A stretch of 32,626 nt of DNA from JAAYAN01 sp964437215 (GCA_964437215.1 CAYTFZ010000021.1:1-32626); one strand, 5' to 3'. Shown: positions 1 through 9,646, numbered from the stretch's first letter. Notes: a model not told the origin generated them from the letters alone. Made by a program: numbers and translations.

Positions 1-243
1 ATAAAAATGCTTTATCCTTAAAAGAGCTGCTGAAATAACTCACAACATATACCAGTTAATATAGTTTTACCCGAATCCAAGCATCATAAATCCTTCATCT
101 TAAGAATGGATCAGGAACAAAATTAACTTTATCGTATCATCCTAAAATATTTTTGGGGTGCTGCATTTTGGAAAACAGGAAGAAATATACATTTTAAAAC
201 TTTTAGTATTTAAAAAATGATTTGAGGAAATAAAAAATGACTG

Positions 244-282
244 TATTAAAGGGGGAGTATTTAAAATTTTTATCCTTTAATA
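244..282 (-). terminator. Possible terminator of the rtcB operon
   Basis: A perfect 9-bp inverted repeat (TATTAAAGG at 244-252, CCTTTAATA at 274-282) overlaps the rtcB stop codon. Read on the minus strand it is followed a few bases later by a T-rich run (complement of the A-run near 229-235). The stem is AU-rich and the loop is about 21 nt, so it would be weak. The remaining bases 1-243 hold no gene or other signal that I can recognise. Confidence 0.35.
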
Positions 283-1724
283 ACTCCAAGGGGACGAATC
301 CGGGCGACTTTTTTGCTTATTCCCGCATTGTGCATTGTATCAACAACATCCGAAACATCCTTGTAAGCAAAAGGCATTTCTTCGGCTATTGTTTTAAGAC
401 CTTTAGCTTGTATTTCAATTCCTTTCTTTTTCAGTTCTCCAATTAAATCGCGTCCTTTCCCTGTAAGCAAAGCCTGGTGCCTGCTTTGAAGTCTGCCTGC
501 GCCATGGCAGGAACTTCCGAAAGTTTCGTCCATTGCTTTTGCAGTTCCCATAGCAATAAAAGAATAACGCCCCATATCACCGGGAATTAAAACAGGCTGG
601 CCGATTTCCCTGTATCTAAGAGGAATATTTACCGAACCGGGTGCAAAAGCTCTTGTAGCTCCTTTTCTGTGAACGCAGACTTTTTTTATTTCCCCGTCAA
701 TATTGTGTTCTTCAATTTTTGCTATGTTGTGGCATACATCGTAAATCAGTCCGAAACCCAAATCTTTTTCTCTTATTTTAAGCGTTTTCTCCAGACTTTT
801 TTTTGCGAGATGCATAATAATCTGGCGGTTGTTCCAGGCAAAATTGGCAGCACAATTCATTGCACTAAAATATGCTTCTCCTTCGCCGGAGTTAACAGGA
901 ACGCATACAAGCTGTTTATCGGGAATACTGATTCCGTATTTATTTCCCGCATTTAAAAATTTTCTCAGATAATCATCGCAAATCTGATAACCCAATCCTC
1001 TGGAACCTGTATGAATAAGCAAGACAATTTGATTTTTAAAAAGTCCCATAACATTTGCAGTCCGTTCATCAAATATTTCATCCACAATATCAATTTCCAG
1101 AAAATGATTTCCCGAACCAAGCGTCCCTGCCTGATCCATACCTCGTTCAATTGCTCTTGCAGATACAAATGAAGGATCGGCGTTTTTAAGGCATCCTTTT
1201 TCTTCGGTAAACTCAATATCACTTTCGGTGGCCATTTCTCTTTCGGCAGCCCATTCCGAACCTTTAACCAGAATTTTCATTACTTCTTTTCCGGAAATCT
1301 TGCTGATTGCGCCGCTTGCGCCAACGCCTGTAGGTATTGATTGAAACAATCCGGTTATAATATCAGGAATTTTATTTTTTATCTGATCAAAACAAAGGTC
1401 TGTTTTTGCAAGCCGCACTCCGCAGTTTATATCGTAACCCACGCCGCCGGGAGATATAACGCCGGTTTCAAAATCTGTTGCGGCAACTCCGCCAATAGGA
1501 AATCCGTAACCCCAATGAATATCGGGCATAGCGAGACTGTATTTCTGAATTCCCGGAAGTTGCGCTACATTTATTACCTGCTTTAACGACTCGTCTTTGC
1601 CTATGCATTTTTCAAGCATTTTTTCGGAAGTATAGATTCTTCCGGGCACAGTCATTTTTCCGCTTTTGGGAATTTCCCAAAGATAATCGGTTATTTTGTT
1701 TATTTCTATTCCATTGAATATCAT
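270..1724 (-). CDS. rtcB: RNA-splicing ligase RtcB
   Basis: RtcB joins RNA 2',3'-cyclic phosphate or 3'-phosphate ends to 5'-OH ends, using GTP and Mn2+, in RNA repair or tRNA splicing. The 484-residue length is normal for the family. Visible family motifs in order are MPDIHWGYGFPIGG, GGVGYDINCGVR (metal ligands Asp98 and Cys101), GSGNHFLEI, HTGSRGLGYQ, HNIAKIEEH and HRKGATRAFAPG. The His of the last motif (His352) corresponds to the residue that becomes guanylylated. The SCHGAGR motif is also present. The ATG overlaps the archease stop codon as ATGA, so the two are translationally coupled. Archease is the known activator of RtcB, which makes the pair a functional unit. Nothing is missing or truncated. 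Confidence 0.97.
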   Translation of the reverse strand: MIFNGIEINKITDYLWEIPKSGKMTVPGRIYTSEKMLEKCIGKDESLKQVINVAQLPGIQKYSLAMPDIHWGYGFPIGGVAATDFETGVISPGGVGYDINCGVRLAKTDLCFDQIKNKIPDIITGLFQSIPTGVGASGAISKISGKEVMKILVKGSEWAAEREMATESDIEFTEEKGCLKNADPSFVSARAIERGMDQAGTLGSGNHFLEIDIVDEIFDERTANVMGLFKNQIVLLIHTGSRGLGYQICDDYLRKFLNAGNKYGISIPDKQLVCVPVNSGEGEAYFSAMNCAANFAWNNRQIIMHLAKKSLEKTLKIREKDLGFGLIYDVCHNIAKIEEHNIDGEIKKVCVHRKGATRAFAPGSVNIPLRYREIGQPVLIPGDMGRYSFIAMGTAKAMDETFGSSCHGAGRLQSRHQALLTGKGRDLIGELKKKGIEIQAKGLKTIAEEMPFAYKDVSDVVDTMHNAGISKKVARIRPLGVIKG

Positions 1725-2149
1725 ATGTCAATGACTAGTTTTACAGAATACAAATTATCTTTTTTTTCAATAGCTGCATTATGATAAGTTACAGCTTTAA
1801 TTTCATTAACAAATTTATGTTTTCCGGAAGAAAATTGCTCACCCAAAAGAATGACCTCGAGCATAATTATATTGTTTTCAGATGATATCGACAGCGATTT
1901 GACAGAATTAAAGATGAACTTTTTTGTAATAAAAAAGTAATTTATTTCATTTAAAAAAATGATAAGTAAATCTTCTAAAGAACCGGACTGTAAAGAAATC
2001 TTAAATTCCGATTTATTATTGCCTTTATATTTCTGAAAAACACATTCTTTTAAAGCAAAAGCAGCCGAAATAAAAAGCTCCTCGCAAGATTCTGCTTTTA
2101 TTTCGACTGCAATATCAGCTGTGTGATCTGTAAAACTATAATTTCCCAA
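1721..2149 (-). CDS. Archease, RtcB-activating chaperone
   Basis: Archease is a small metal-binding protein that helps RtcB form its covalent RtcB-GMP intermediate and allows multiple turnover. The 142-residue product carries the N-terminal DHTADI motif that holds metal-binding residues, and the conserved C-terminal KAVTYHNA segment ending in VDI. It sits directly before rtcB with a 4-bp overlap. The start is a TTG at 2147-2149 with no convincing ribosome-binding site. The same reading frame runs back, without any ATG, to the TGA of the upstream transglutaminase-like gene only four codons before. Translation therefore probably depends on termination-reinitiation from that gene. Identification of the family is secure; the start codon is an inference. 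Confidence 0.93.
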   Translation of the reverse strand: MGNYSFTDHTADIAVEIKAESCEELFISAAFALKECVFQKYKGNNKSEFKISLQSGSLEDLLIIFLNEINYFFITKKFIFNSVKSLSISSENNIIMLEVILLGEQFSSGKHKFVNEIKAVTYHNAAIEKKDNLYSVKLVIDI

Positions 2150-2161
2150 AACGGGTTCAGC

Positions 2162-5100
2162 TCACTTTTTCTTTAATAAAATTACCTGGTCATCGGATTT
2201 CAAAACATTATTATAAAAACTCTTAAAATCCTGATAATCTTTTACATCAATTTCGCGGTTGCGGAAAATTATATTTCTTTCGGCAACAATTTTATTATTC
2301 TTAAATTCATACTTGATATTGTAACTGCCTCCGTTATACGAAAAGCTGCCGGTTCCTTTTTCATTAACAGGAATATATTCCTGCGGAATTTCAATTTCGA
2401 AAGTCTCGCTCATTTTATCGGCGTAAGGCCAGTAAAGAAACGGATAAGTTCTGCTTTCATAAGAAAGAGCTTTAAGAGGGAACAATTTATCGGACCAAGG
2501 AATTTTCAGCATTTTAAAATCGCCTGCTTCGGTTAAGTAATCGGGAATAGTCATATCTAAAGTATAATTAACAATATCCAAACTGCTGTCAATATTCTCG
2601 GTTTCAAATTTATTCAGAACCATGTTTGGATATTCCTGTGCCAGCGATTCGGACATAGTTTTATGCTTTTCGGAACTTCCAAGATAGCGGAAATTTGCTT
2701 TGAAATCGCCTACAGCAGCTCCTTTTCGTGTATTGTTGGAAAACAAATTAATTTTATTATCGCTGGTAAGTTTGCATTTTGTATCTCTTATTATTTCACT
2801 TTGAATAATATTTTCGGAATCAAGATAAATAGAATTGGAATTCCCGTTTTTAATGATAAGAGAGAATGCTCCGCGATCAGGTTCGGGTAAAGCTGCAAAA
2901 GGATAATTCTGGGCAGTAAGATCAAGATAAATAGGTCCTTTATTGGAATTAACCGATACAATTGCATGATTGAATGCTATAGAAGGAAGAATGTTTTTGT
3001 TAAGTCCCTGATCCTTTGTGTTTACCAATACATAATCGGCCGAAACCCCGATTTCACTTAACATTGCAATGCATAAAGTTGCCAGATCTTTACAGTCTCC
3101 GATTCTTGTTACCAAAACATCTCTGGCCGATTGCGGAGTAAATGCCGATTGCCGGAAAGAAACGCTGCTGTATTGAATATTTTCGGTGATATATTCGTAT
3201 ATCTTTTTTATTTTCTCATCAATGTTACGTTCCGGAATATTTGCAGTAATCTCTTTTACGGTTTCTTTAATTTCGTAACTAGGACGTACTTTTGTGTATG
3301 TAATATCCTTATACCAGTCAACAAGATAATTCCAATTGTCCAGACTTGAAATAAAAAGCGCTTTCCCAACTTCCGTGATACTTGGCATATTATATTCGTA
3401 TTTCAATCCGGGCTGATCTTTAATTATCCACTCGTATAATTTCCCGTCGCCTGTTTTTGTAACAGAAACCGGGTCTTTGCTCATATTCTGTGCAGAATAA
3501 TTAAATTTATTATTTTCGGGAATAAGCAGTGAATAGCTTATATATTTTACAGGATAGTAGTAATTGAAATAAAACTCATCCCAAAACTGGTCAGAAAGTT
3601 TTCCGTTATAGAAATTTTTAACTTTCCATTTTAAATAAACGAAATCGTTGCTTTCTAAAGATTTAAAAACAATGTGATTGTCATCGTTATCAGCTTGAAC
3701 TTGAGTTCCGTCTTTTTTAATTACAACTGCTTTCTCTACAATTAAGCCCTCGGAATATGGATTATAAGGAATATAGAATTCCTTAAATGTATTAATTCCG
3801 TCTGTGTTAAAAGTGCGAATCAGCAATTCCCGCGAATATTCCGAAGCGCCTTCCTCGTAAACAACTCTGTCCAATTTATCAAGAATTATCATCAACTGGT
3901 CGTCGGGACAGTCTGTTGAAGATGGGGAATTTTTAACGAGTGAATCAACATTAAACTTTTTAAAATAACTGTATGCCGGAGGTTTTCCCTGAAGCTCGCG
4001 TAGTTTATCGCGCGAATCAAAATTAGATTGGTTGTATCTCAAAGAATTTTTATACGAATTTTCAGCCTCGTTTTTATTTCCTGCTGCCCGCTTAATTTCT
4101 GCAAGCTGCGCCCAGTAATTTGTACTGTTTGGGCAGATATCCAAAGCTTGGCGGATGTATTTTTCTGCTTTTTCGTACTCCTGTCTTGCATAAAATGTTT
4201 TAGCCATTTCGTGTAAATAACCAACAGCAGCAGGATCTATATCAAGAATTTCGAGATATGTTTTTTCCCATTCGTCAATTCTGCCAAGTTTTTGTAAAAT
4301 AGCACCTTTGTTGTAAAGTGCAGTTTTACTGTTAATATTCTGAATGTATTTATCAACAATATTTAATGCTCCTTCGAGATCATTTTTAAGAGCTAATTGG
4401 ATTGTCATCTCGATATTTGCAAATTCCCATACTAAAGGATATTTTTCAAAAGCTTCTTTCGAAAGTGCAATAAGCTTTTCTATATTTCCTTTTTTAGCAT
4501 GCAAAGAAATTGCAGTTGTATAATAAAGCTGCGATTCCGGTGAAATATCAGCCAGTTTATTTAATAATTCTTCAGCGGCAGCATAATCCTGATTTCTTAA
4601 GTTTTCTCCGATTTTTGCTGTTATAAGCAACGAATTTTCATTATCCAGCAGATAAAGCTTTTCGCGCACAGAAGAAGCTTCATCGTATTTCTCACCGCGA
4701 AGATAAGCTTCTAAAAGAATTGTTAAAAACAAAGCCGAGTTAGGATATTGTTTTAAGCCATCTTTTAATACTAATTCTGCTTCAATTGCTTTATCGTTTC
4801 GTAAATAGGAATCTGCCAACAAGAGATAATTTTCCATTTCTGCAGGCTGGTTTTTAATCTTGCGCAGGAAGTATTCTTCAGCAAAGTTAGGAATGTATTT
4901 ACAGCTTAAGTTTTCTGCTTTTGTATATTTTTGATTTTCAGCTGAATATTTAATACCTTCTAAATCATTCCCTTCAGTATCCGAAAGTCTGATAAGAAAA
5001 TTGCAATTGTTGATTTCGGAAAAACCGCATTTTATTAGGAGTCTGTTCCAACCTTTAGTAAGTTCTGTTTCAATTATATATGTATCAAGATCGTTATTAT

Positions 5101-5905
5101 TTTCATCAAAATAATCATAAATCATAAAGTCATTTAGAAATATTTTCAGCGAACCGGAAGTACCGGCTCTTACCAGCACTTTTTGATTTTGCGGAGAATA
5201 AATAAAAGTGTTCCCGTAAAAAATTGCTTCATTAAATGCAAAATATCTGTTGAAATCAATCCATCCGTCGGGGCGTACTTTTTTTATCGGGAACCATTTT
5301 GCAGGAACGCCGTTTTTACCTGTATATTCGGCATTTTCTGTATATTCGGTTTCGGGAGGGAATTTTTTATCGAACCCCGATGCAGAAATATTATCGAACG
5401 GACCAATTATTTGCCAATTTAGAATCGCATTAATTTCGCTGTTATATTTTTGTGAAAGTTCTTTATTTCCTCTTTCCAAGTAAAATTCAGCAAGTCTTTC
5501 TTTTATCATTGCAGGAAGGATTTTTAGATTGTCGGGGTATTCAACAGCTTTTTTTAATACAGTAGGTATCTCCCCTTCTTTTTCAGAATTGGTCATTTCG
5601 CTGTTAAAAACTAAAAGCGACGAGTAGAGATAAGGCTGAAAAGATGTTTCGGAATCGATTATATTTTTAAAATAACTCCAAGCATCGGGCATATTTCCTT
5701 TATATCTGTTGAAATAATATAAACCCAGGTTTGCACGCAGATTATTTTTATCTGATTCGATTACAGAAAGAAAAAGATTACGTGATTCGGGAAAATTATT
5801 ATTACACAATTTTTCCCAAGCCTCGTTTTCTTTATTGTTTTGCGGATAAATCTTAAAAAAACTGACAGATGACAATAAAATCAATAAGAAAAGAATATTC
5901 TTCAT
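2162..5905 (-). CDS. Secreted TPR / DUF3857 / transglutaminase-like protein
   Basis: A 1247-residue exported protein. Residues 1-21 form a signal peptide. TPR-like helices follow, then a beta-rich segment near 165-340 that starts at an IIGPFDN motif. A second, longer block of TPR units occupies about 345-650 (for example the repeat with YEKAEKYIRQALDICPNS). A DUF3857-type region is at about 665-860, a transglutaminase-like core at about 895-1010 and a beta-rich DUF3858-like tail reaches the C-terminus. The papain-like triad is visible: Cys938 in RIGDCKDL, His near 980 in FNHAIV and Asp near 993 in YLDLTA, so the domain is probably active as a peptidase or transferase. Its substrate is unknown. 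GGGGA precedes the ATG. It is the first gene of an operon with archease and rtcB. The domain order is known in Bacteroidota; its role here is not. Confidence 0.88.
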   Translation of the reverse strand: MKNILFLLILLSSVSFFKIYPQNNKENEAWEKLCNNNFPESRNLFLSVIESDKNNLRANLGLYYFNRYKGNMPDAWSYFKNIIDSETSFQPYLYSSLLVFNSEMTNSEKEGEIPTVLKKAVEYPDNLKILPAMIKERLAEFYLERGNKELSQKYNSEINAILNWQIIGPFDNISASGFDKKFPPETEYTENAEYTGKNGVPAKWFPIKKVRPDGWIDFNRYFAFNEAIFYGNTFIYSPQNQKVLVRAGTSGSLKIFLNDFMIYDYFDENNNDLDTYIIETELTKGWNRLLIKCGFSEINNCNFLIRLSDTEGNDLEGIKYSAENQKYTKAENLSCKYIPNFAEEYFLRKIKNQPAEMENYLLLADSYLRNDKAIEAELVLKDGLKQYPNSALFLTILLEAYLRGEKYDEASSVREKLYLLDNENSLLITAKIGENLRNQDYAAAEELLNKLADISPESQLYYTTAISLHAKKGNIEKLIALSKEAFEKYPLVWEFANIEMTIQLALKNDLEGALNIVDKYIQNINSKTALYNKGAILQKLGRIDEWEKTYLEILDIDPAAVGYLHEMAKTFYARQEYEKAEKYIRQALDICPNSTNYWAQLAEIKRAAGNKNEAENSYKNSLRYNQSNFDSRDKLRELQGKPPAYSYFKKFNVDSLVKNSPSSTDCPDDQLMIILDKLDRVVYEEGASEYSRELLIRTFNTDGINTFKEFYIPYNPYSEGLIVEKAVVIKKDGTQVQADNDDNHIVFKSLESNDFVYLKWKVKNFYNGKLSDQFWDEFYFNYYYPVKYISYSLLIPENNKFNYSAQNMSKDPVSVTKTGDGKLYEWIIKDQPGLKYEYNMPSITEVGKALFISSLDNWNYLVDWYKDITYTKVRPSYEIKETVKEITANIPERNIDEKIKKIYEYITENIQYSSVSFRQSAFTPQSARDVLVTRIGDCKDLATLCIAMLSEIGVSADYVLVNTKDQGLNKNILPSIAFNHAIVSVNSNKGPIYLDLTAQNYPFAALPEPDRGAFSLIIKNGNSNSIYLDSENIIQSEIIRDTKCKLTSDNKINLFSNNTRKGAAVGDFKANFRYLGSSEKHKTMSESLAQEYPNMVLNKFETENIDSSLDIVNYTLDMTIPDYLTEAGDFKMLKIPWSDKLFPLKALSYESRTYPFLYWPYADKMSETFEIEIPQEYIPVNEKGTGSFSYNGGSYNIKYEFKNNKIVAERNIIFRNREIDVKDYQDFKSFYNNVLKSDDQVILLKKK

Positions 5906-6047
5906 TTTTATTCCCCAAAGTATAATGTTTGTAGCAGACTTATAAACCTTTAATTTTGTTCTGTTCCAAAAACAAAAAGCAATGTAAAATTACATTTAAA
6001 TTTGAAATTATGTGACATTTTTATGGAATGAGATGCCTATAAAAAAA

Positions 6048-6073
6048 AAGTGACAGAATTATTTCTGTCACTT
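6048..6073 (-). terminator. Rho-independent terminator of the marR-family gene
   Basis: A perfect 11-bp stem (AAGTGACAGAA paired with TTCTGTCACTT) with a 4-nt loop. On the minus strand it is followed directly by a run of T (complement of the A-run at 6041-6048). It lies about 100 bp downstream of the MarR-type gene and would stop transcription before the promoter region of the transglutaminase-like operon. Confidence 0.85.
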
Positions 6074-6169
6074 CAAATAATATTTAAAACAAAAAAGAAA
6101 ATTTTTCTAAAACTTCAGCTCAAATCATCAGTGTATAAATCTGCTTTAATAAAATTAAAAAAATAAAAA

Positions 6170-6631
6170 TTATTTTTTAACTTCGTGCGACCAAGCTTTA
6201 ATTGCTTTTAAAATATCATCAGCCGAGCTAATTATAGCTTCTTTGTTTTTAGCAGAAGCATTCGATAATAAATTTTCACTGACTTTAGTGAAACTTGCAG
6301 ACAGGGCTCTCATAATTGGAATGCAAGTATTTGTTAAATGAACAATAACATTTCTTTTATCGGTCTGGTCTATCTTTCTGATAACATATTTTTTTGCTTC
6401 AAGAGCAGTAACAATATGTGTGATTCTTCCAGGAGTTAATTCAAGGGTAGAACAAATTTCCTTGACTGAAAGAGAAGTTTTATCGCCGAATAATTTTAAT
6501 GTTTTATATTCAGCGGGAGTAAGATTATAAAGAGCAGCAAATTCGTTTTGCTTTTCGATAAAAGTGTGCGAAAGTTCGCAAATTACATTGGCAAGTTGAG
6601 TTGCCATTTTTTCTACGTTATTTGTTTCCAT
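6170..6631 (-). CDS. MarR-family transcriptional regulator
   Basis: A 153-residue dimeric winged-helix regulator. The recognition helix region lies around residues 55-80 (SVKEICSTLELTPGRITHIVTALEAKKY), followed by the wing with the family signature DQTDKRNVIVHLT near residues 88-100. Helices at both ends would form the dimer interface. AAAGGA lies 4 nt before the ATG, inside the sequence AGGATCCT. It is transcribed alone and divergently from galE, across a 145-bp AT-rich spacer, and ends at a good terminator. MarR proteins usually repress their own gene and a neighbour in response to a small ligand. The ligand and targets cannot be read here, and galE control is only a possibility. Confidence 0.88.
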   Translation of the reverse strand: METNNVEKMATQLANVICELSHTFIEKQNEFAALYNLTPAEYKTLKLFGDKTSLSVKEICSTLELTPGRITHIVTALEAKKYVIRKIDQTDKRNVIVHLTNTCIPIMRALSASFTKVSENLLSNASAKNKEAIISSADDILKAIKAWSHEVKK

Positions 6632-6776
6632 AGGATCCTTTAAATAATTTATTAGTAAAAATAATATTAATTACAAGTATAAGCAATATTTATATTTAGC
6701 AATGTGATTATCGTTAAGTTTTTTAAAAAATGTAATTTTTTTTAATTAAATTTGTTCCAAAAAAAAAGAGAATAAA

Positions 6777-7751
6777 TTGAAAGTTGCTGTTACAGGTGGT
6801 GCGGGTTATATCGGTTCTCATTTTATACGTGAATTAGTAAAGAACAATGATGACATTTTTGTAATTGATAACCTTATAAGAGGTCATAAAGAATCACTTC
6901 CTCGAAAAGTTAATTTTATAAAAATGAACATTAACAATTATAATAAAATATTTCCACTATTTTGTAAAGAAAAATTTGATGCTGTTGTACATTTTGCTGC
7001 TTTTGCATATGTAGGGGAGTCTGTTGAAAATCCCGGGTTATACTACGACAATAATGTAACAGGCAGTATTAATCTGATTAAAGCTGCGGCAGATGCCGGA
7101 ATTAAGAAATTTATATTTTCGTCAACTTGTTCACTTTACGGTAATCCCGAGTCTGTTCCCATTACAGAAAAAGAAAGCATAAAACCGTTAAATCCTTATG
7201 CCAAAACGAAACATATTATTGAAAATGTATTACAGGATTTTGAAAAATCGGCAGGAATTAGCTATGTTGCTTTGCGTTATTTTAATGCCGCCGGAGCTCA
7301 CATAAACGGAGAAATCGGAGAAAGCCACGAACCGGAACCTCATTTGATTCCGCTTGTCCTTCAAACAGCGCTGGGCAAACGCGATCAAATTTATGTTTTC
7401 GGCGATGATTATGATACGGCAGACGGCACTTGTATACGCGATTATATCCATGTTTCCGATTTGGCAAAAGCGCATCTGCTGGCTTTGAATCATCTTAATT
7501 CGGGGAAAAAATCGGAAATAATTAATTTGGGTACCGGCAGCGGCTATTCTGTTAAAGAAATAATAAGCATTTCCGAAAAAGTAACCGGCAGGAAAATTAA
7601 ATATTCTATTGCACCGCGGCGTGAAGGGGATCCGGCAGTTTTAGTAGCCGATAATTCCTACGCGCAAAAAATTCTTGGCTGGAAGCCCGAATTCGATCTT
7701 GAACAAATTATTTCAACTGCCTGGAAATGGCATCAAAACCCAAAATATTGA
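6777..7751 (+). CDS. galE: UDP-glucose 4-epimerase
   Basis: Interconverts UDP-glucose and UDP-galactose (or the N-acetyl forms) with bound NAD. This is an extended short-chain dehydrogenase of 324 residues, the usual length. It has the N-terminal Rossmann motif GGAGYIGSH, the SSTCSLYG segment, the catalytic YxxxK pair (Tyr141, Lys145 in NPYAKTK), RYFNAAGA, and the CIRDYIHVSDLAKAH segment typical of GalE. The start is a TTG at 6777, which places the Rossmann strand directly after it; an AGAG lies upstream. It begins a run with rfbC (5-bp spacing) and UDP-glucose dehydrogenase. That points to supply of activated sugars for capsule, exopolysaccharide or LPS. Substrate preference for glucose or GlcNAc is not decided by the motifs. 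Confidence 0.93.
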   Translation: MKVAVTGGAGYIGSHFIRELVKNNDDIFVIDNLIRGHKESLPRKVNFIKMNINNYNKIFPLFCKEKFDAVVHFAAFAYVGESVENPGLYYDNNVTGSINLIKAAADAGIKKFIFSSTCSLYGNPESVPITEKESIKPLNPYAKTKHIIENVLQDFEKSAGISYVALRYFNAAGAHINGEIGESHEPEPHLIPLVLQTALGKRDQIYVFGDDYDTADGTCIRDYIHVSDLAKAHLLALNHLNSGKKSEIINLGTGSGYSVKEIISISEKVTGRKIKYSIAPRREGDPAVLVADNSYAQKILGWKPEFDLEQIISTAWKWHQNPKY

Positions 7752-7755
7752 AAAT

Positions 7756-8304
7756 ATGATAGCAGAAAAATTTGAAATAGAAGGACTTGTATTAATTGAG
7801 CCGGATGTTTTTTCGGATACACGCGGCTTTTTTTTTGAATCTTATAATAAGCATAAATACGAAAATATTATTCCGGGTGTTAGTTTTCTTCAGGATAATA
7901 TTTCTAAATCCTGTAAAAATACTTTACGCGGTTTACACTATCAAATAGGTGAAAATGCACAGGGAAAACTCTGCCAGGTAATTTCAGGTGAAGTGCTTGA
8001 TGTTGCTGTGGATATCAGGTTTTCGTCGCCTACATTCGGGAAATATCAGGCAGTTGTGTTATCTTCCGAAAATAAAAAACAATTTTGGATACCCCCGGGA
8101 TTTGCTCACGGTTTTGCAGTTCTTTCGGAAGAAGCGATATTTATGTATAAATGCACAGCTCTTTACTCAAAAAAAGATGAGAGATGTATCATTTACAACG
8201 ATTCCGATCTAAAAATTAATTGGGGTATTGAAAATCCCGTAATTTCTGAAAAAGATTTGCTGGGCAGAAAGCTTAAAGACATTGATAAAGATTTTGAATT
8301 ATAA
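7756..8304 (+). CDS. rfbC: dTDP-4-dehydrorhamnose 3,5-epimerase
   Basis: Third step of dTDP-L-rhamnose synthesis, epimerising C3 and C5 of the 4-keto sugar. The 182-residue cupin has the family signatures RGFFFESYN, the FLQDN segment, LRGLHYQ with the catalytic His61, GKLCQVISGEV, SPTFGKY and WIPPGFAHGF. The ATG at 7756 follows the galE stop by 4 nt and leaves the normal N-terminus (MIAEKFEIEGL). A longer in-frame extension exists upstream but would overlap galE by 77 bp and has no family counterpart. rfbD lies about 3.4 kb downstream; rfbA and rfbB are not in the window and must be elsewhere. Confidence 0.94.
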   Translation: MIAEKFEIEGLVLIEPDVFSDTRGFFFESYNKHKYENIIPGVSFLQDNISKSCKNTLRGLHYQIGENAQGKLCQVISGEVLDVAVDIRFSSPTFGKYQAVVLSSENKKQFWIPPGFAHGFAVLSEEAIFMYKCTALYSKKDERCIIYNDSDLKINWGIENPVISEKDLLGRKLKDIDKDFEL

Positions 8305-8317
8305 ATCAGGAGGATAG

Positions 8318-9646
8318 GTGAATCTTGCAGTTGTTGGTACTGGTTATGTAGGATTAGTTTCGGGAACTTGTTTTTCGGAAATGGGAAACAGCGTAATCTG
8401 TGTAGATAATAATCCCGTGAAACTGAAAAAATTAAAGGATGCGGAAATCCCTATTTACGAACCGGGGCTGGATATGCTCTTCTATAGGAATATAGCTAAA
8501 AAACGTCTTGAGTTTACAGACGATTTAAAATATGCTGTAATGAAATCGGAAATAATCTTTTTGTGCCTTCCAACTCCTCAGGGCGAGGACGGTTCGGCTG
8601 ATTTGAAATATGTTTTCGGGATTGCTGAGGATATCGGAAAAATCCTTTCTGAAGATAAAGATGAAAAATTCAGAATATTTGTTAATAAAAGCACAGTTCC
8701 AGTAGGAACATCACAGTCTGTAACAGCAATACTCGAAAAATATAAAGTCAGAAATTTCGAAGTTGTATCCAATCCCGAATTTCTTCGCGAAGGTTATGCC
8801 GTGGAAGATTTTATGAAACCCGACCGTATTGTAATAGGGGCGAAATCCGAAAAAGCTTTTCAGATTATGAGGACATTGTACGAACCGTTTGTGCGTCAGG
8901 GAAATCCGATAATTGAAATGGATCCGCAAAGCAGCGAAGTTACCAAATATGCAGCTAATTCTTATCTTGCTATGAGAATTACCTATATGAATGAGCTGGC
9001 AAATTTCTGCGAAAAAGTCGGAGCAAATGTCGATTTAATCCGTAAGGGTATGGGAACAGATTCCCGGATTGGAAAAAGATTTCTTTTTGCAGGCATCGGG
9101 TACGGCGGTTCCTGTTTCCCAAAAGATGTAAATGCTTTGATAAAAACTTCTTCGGAAAAAGGTTCGGAAATGCGGCTTCTAACTCTTGTTGACCGCATTA
9201 ACAAAGATCAGAAATTAATACTTGTTCAAAAAATTGCTGAACATTTTAATGGTGAAATAAAAGGTAAAATTTTTGGAATTTGGGGTCTGGCATTCAAACC
9301 TAATACTGATGATATGAGGGATGCTCCTTCGATTGTGATAATAAATGAATTGTTAAAAATGGGTGCTAAAATAAAAGCGTACGATCCGGCTGGAATGGAA
9401 AATGCTAAATTTTATCTCGGTGATAAAATTGAATATATGAATGAAGAGTATTCTGTCCTCGAAAACATTGACGCTTTATTGGTATTAACAGAATGGAATG
9501 AATTTCGTAATCCGGATTTTAATGTTATTTCTTCTAATCTTAAAAACAAACTTATATTCGACGGGAGAAATATTTACGATCCGAGAAAGATGAAAGAATT
9601 AGGCTTTACCTATTACAGTATTGGAAGGCAGCCTGTAAAACAGTAA
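8318..9646 (+). CDS. ugd: UDP-glucose 6-dehydrogenase
   Basis: Oxidises UDP-glucose to UDP-glucuronate with two NAD+, feeding acidic polysaccharides. The 442-residue protein shows the NAD-binding GTGYVGLVSG motif, LCLPTP, STVPVGT, SNPEFLREG, KYAANSYLAM, and GYGGSCFPKD with the catalytic Cys266. WGLAFKPNTDD begins the C-terminal UDP-binding domain. The start is GTG at 8318, supported by a perfect AGGAGG at 8308-8313. It is the last gene of the galE-rfbC-ugd run and converges with bshA 10 bp away. Close relatives act on UDP-N-acetylated sugars or GDP-mannose; the motifs fit the UDP-glucose class best. Confidence 0.93.
   Translation: MNLAVVGTGYVGLVSGTCFSEMGNSVICVDNNPVKLKKLKDAEIPIYEPGLDMLFYRNIAKKRLEFTDDLKYAVMKSEIIFLCLPTPQGEDGSADLKYVFGIAEDIGKILSEDKDEKFRIFVNKSTVPVGTSQSVTAILEKYKVRNFEVVSNPEFLREGYAVEDFMKPDRIVIGAKSEKAFQIMRTLYEPFVRQGNPIIEMDPQSSEVTKYAANSYLAMRITYMNELANFCEKVGANVDLIRKGMGTDSRIGKRFLFAGIGYGGSCFPKDVNALIKTSSEKGSEMRLLTLVDRINKDQKLILVQKIAEHFNGEIKGKIFGIWGLAFKPNTDDMRDAPSIVIINELLKMGAKIKAYDPAGMENAKFYLGDKIEYMNEEYSVLENIDALLVLTEWNEFRNPDFNVISSNLKNKLIFDGRNIYDPRKMKELGFTYYSIGRQPVKQ

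Noticed and set aside
7675..7755. N-terminal extension of rfbC
   Set aside because: It overlaps galE by 77 bp and does not resemble RmlC N-termini; ATG 7756 gives the normal protein.
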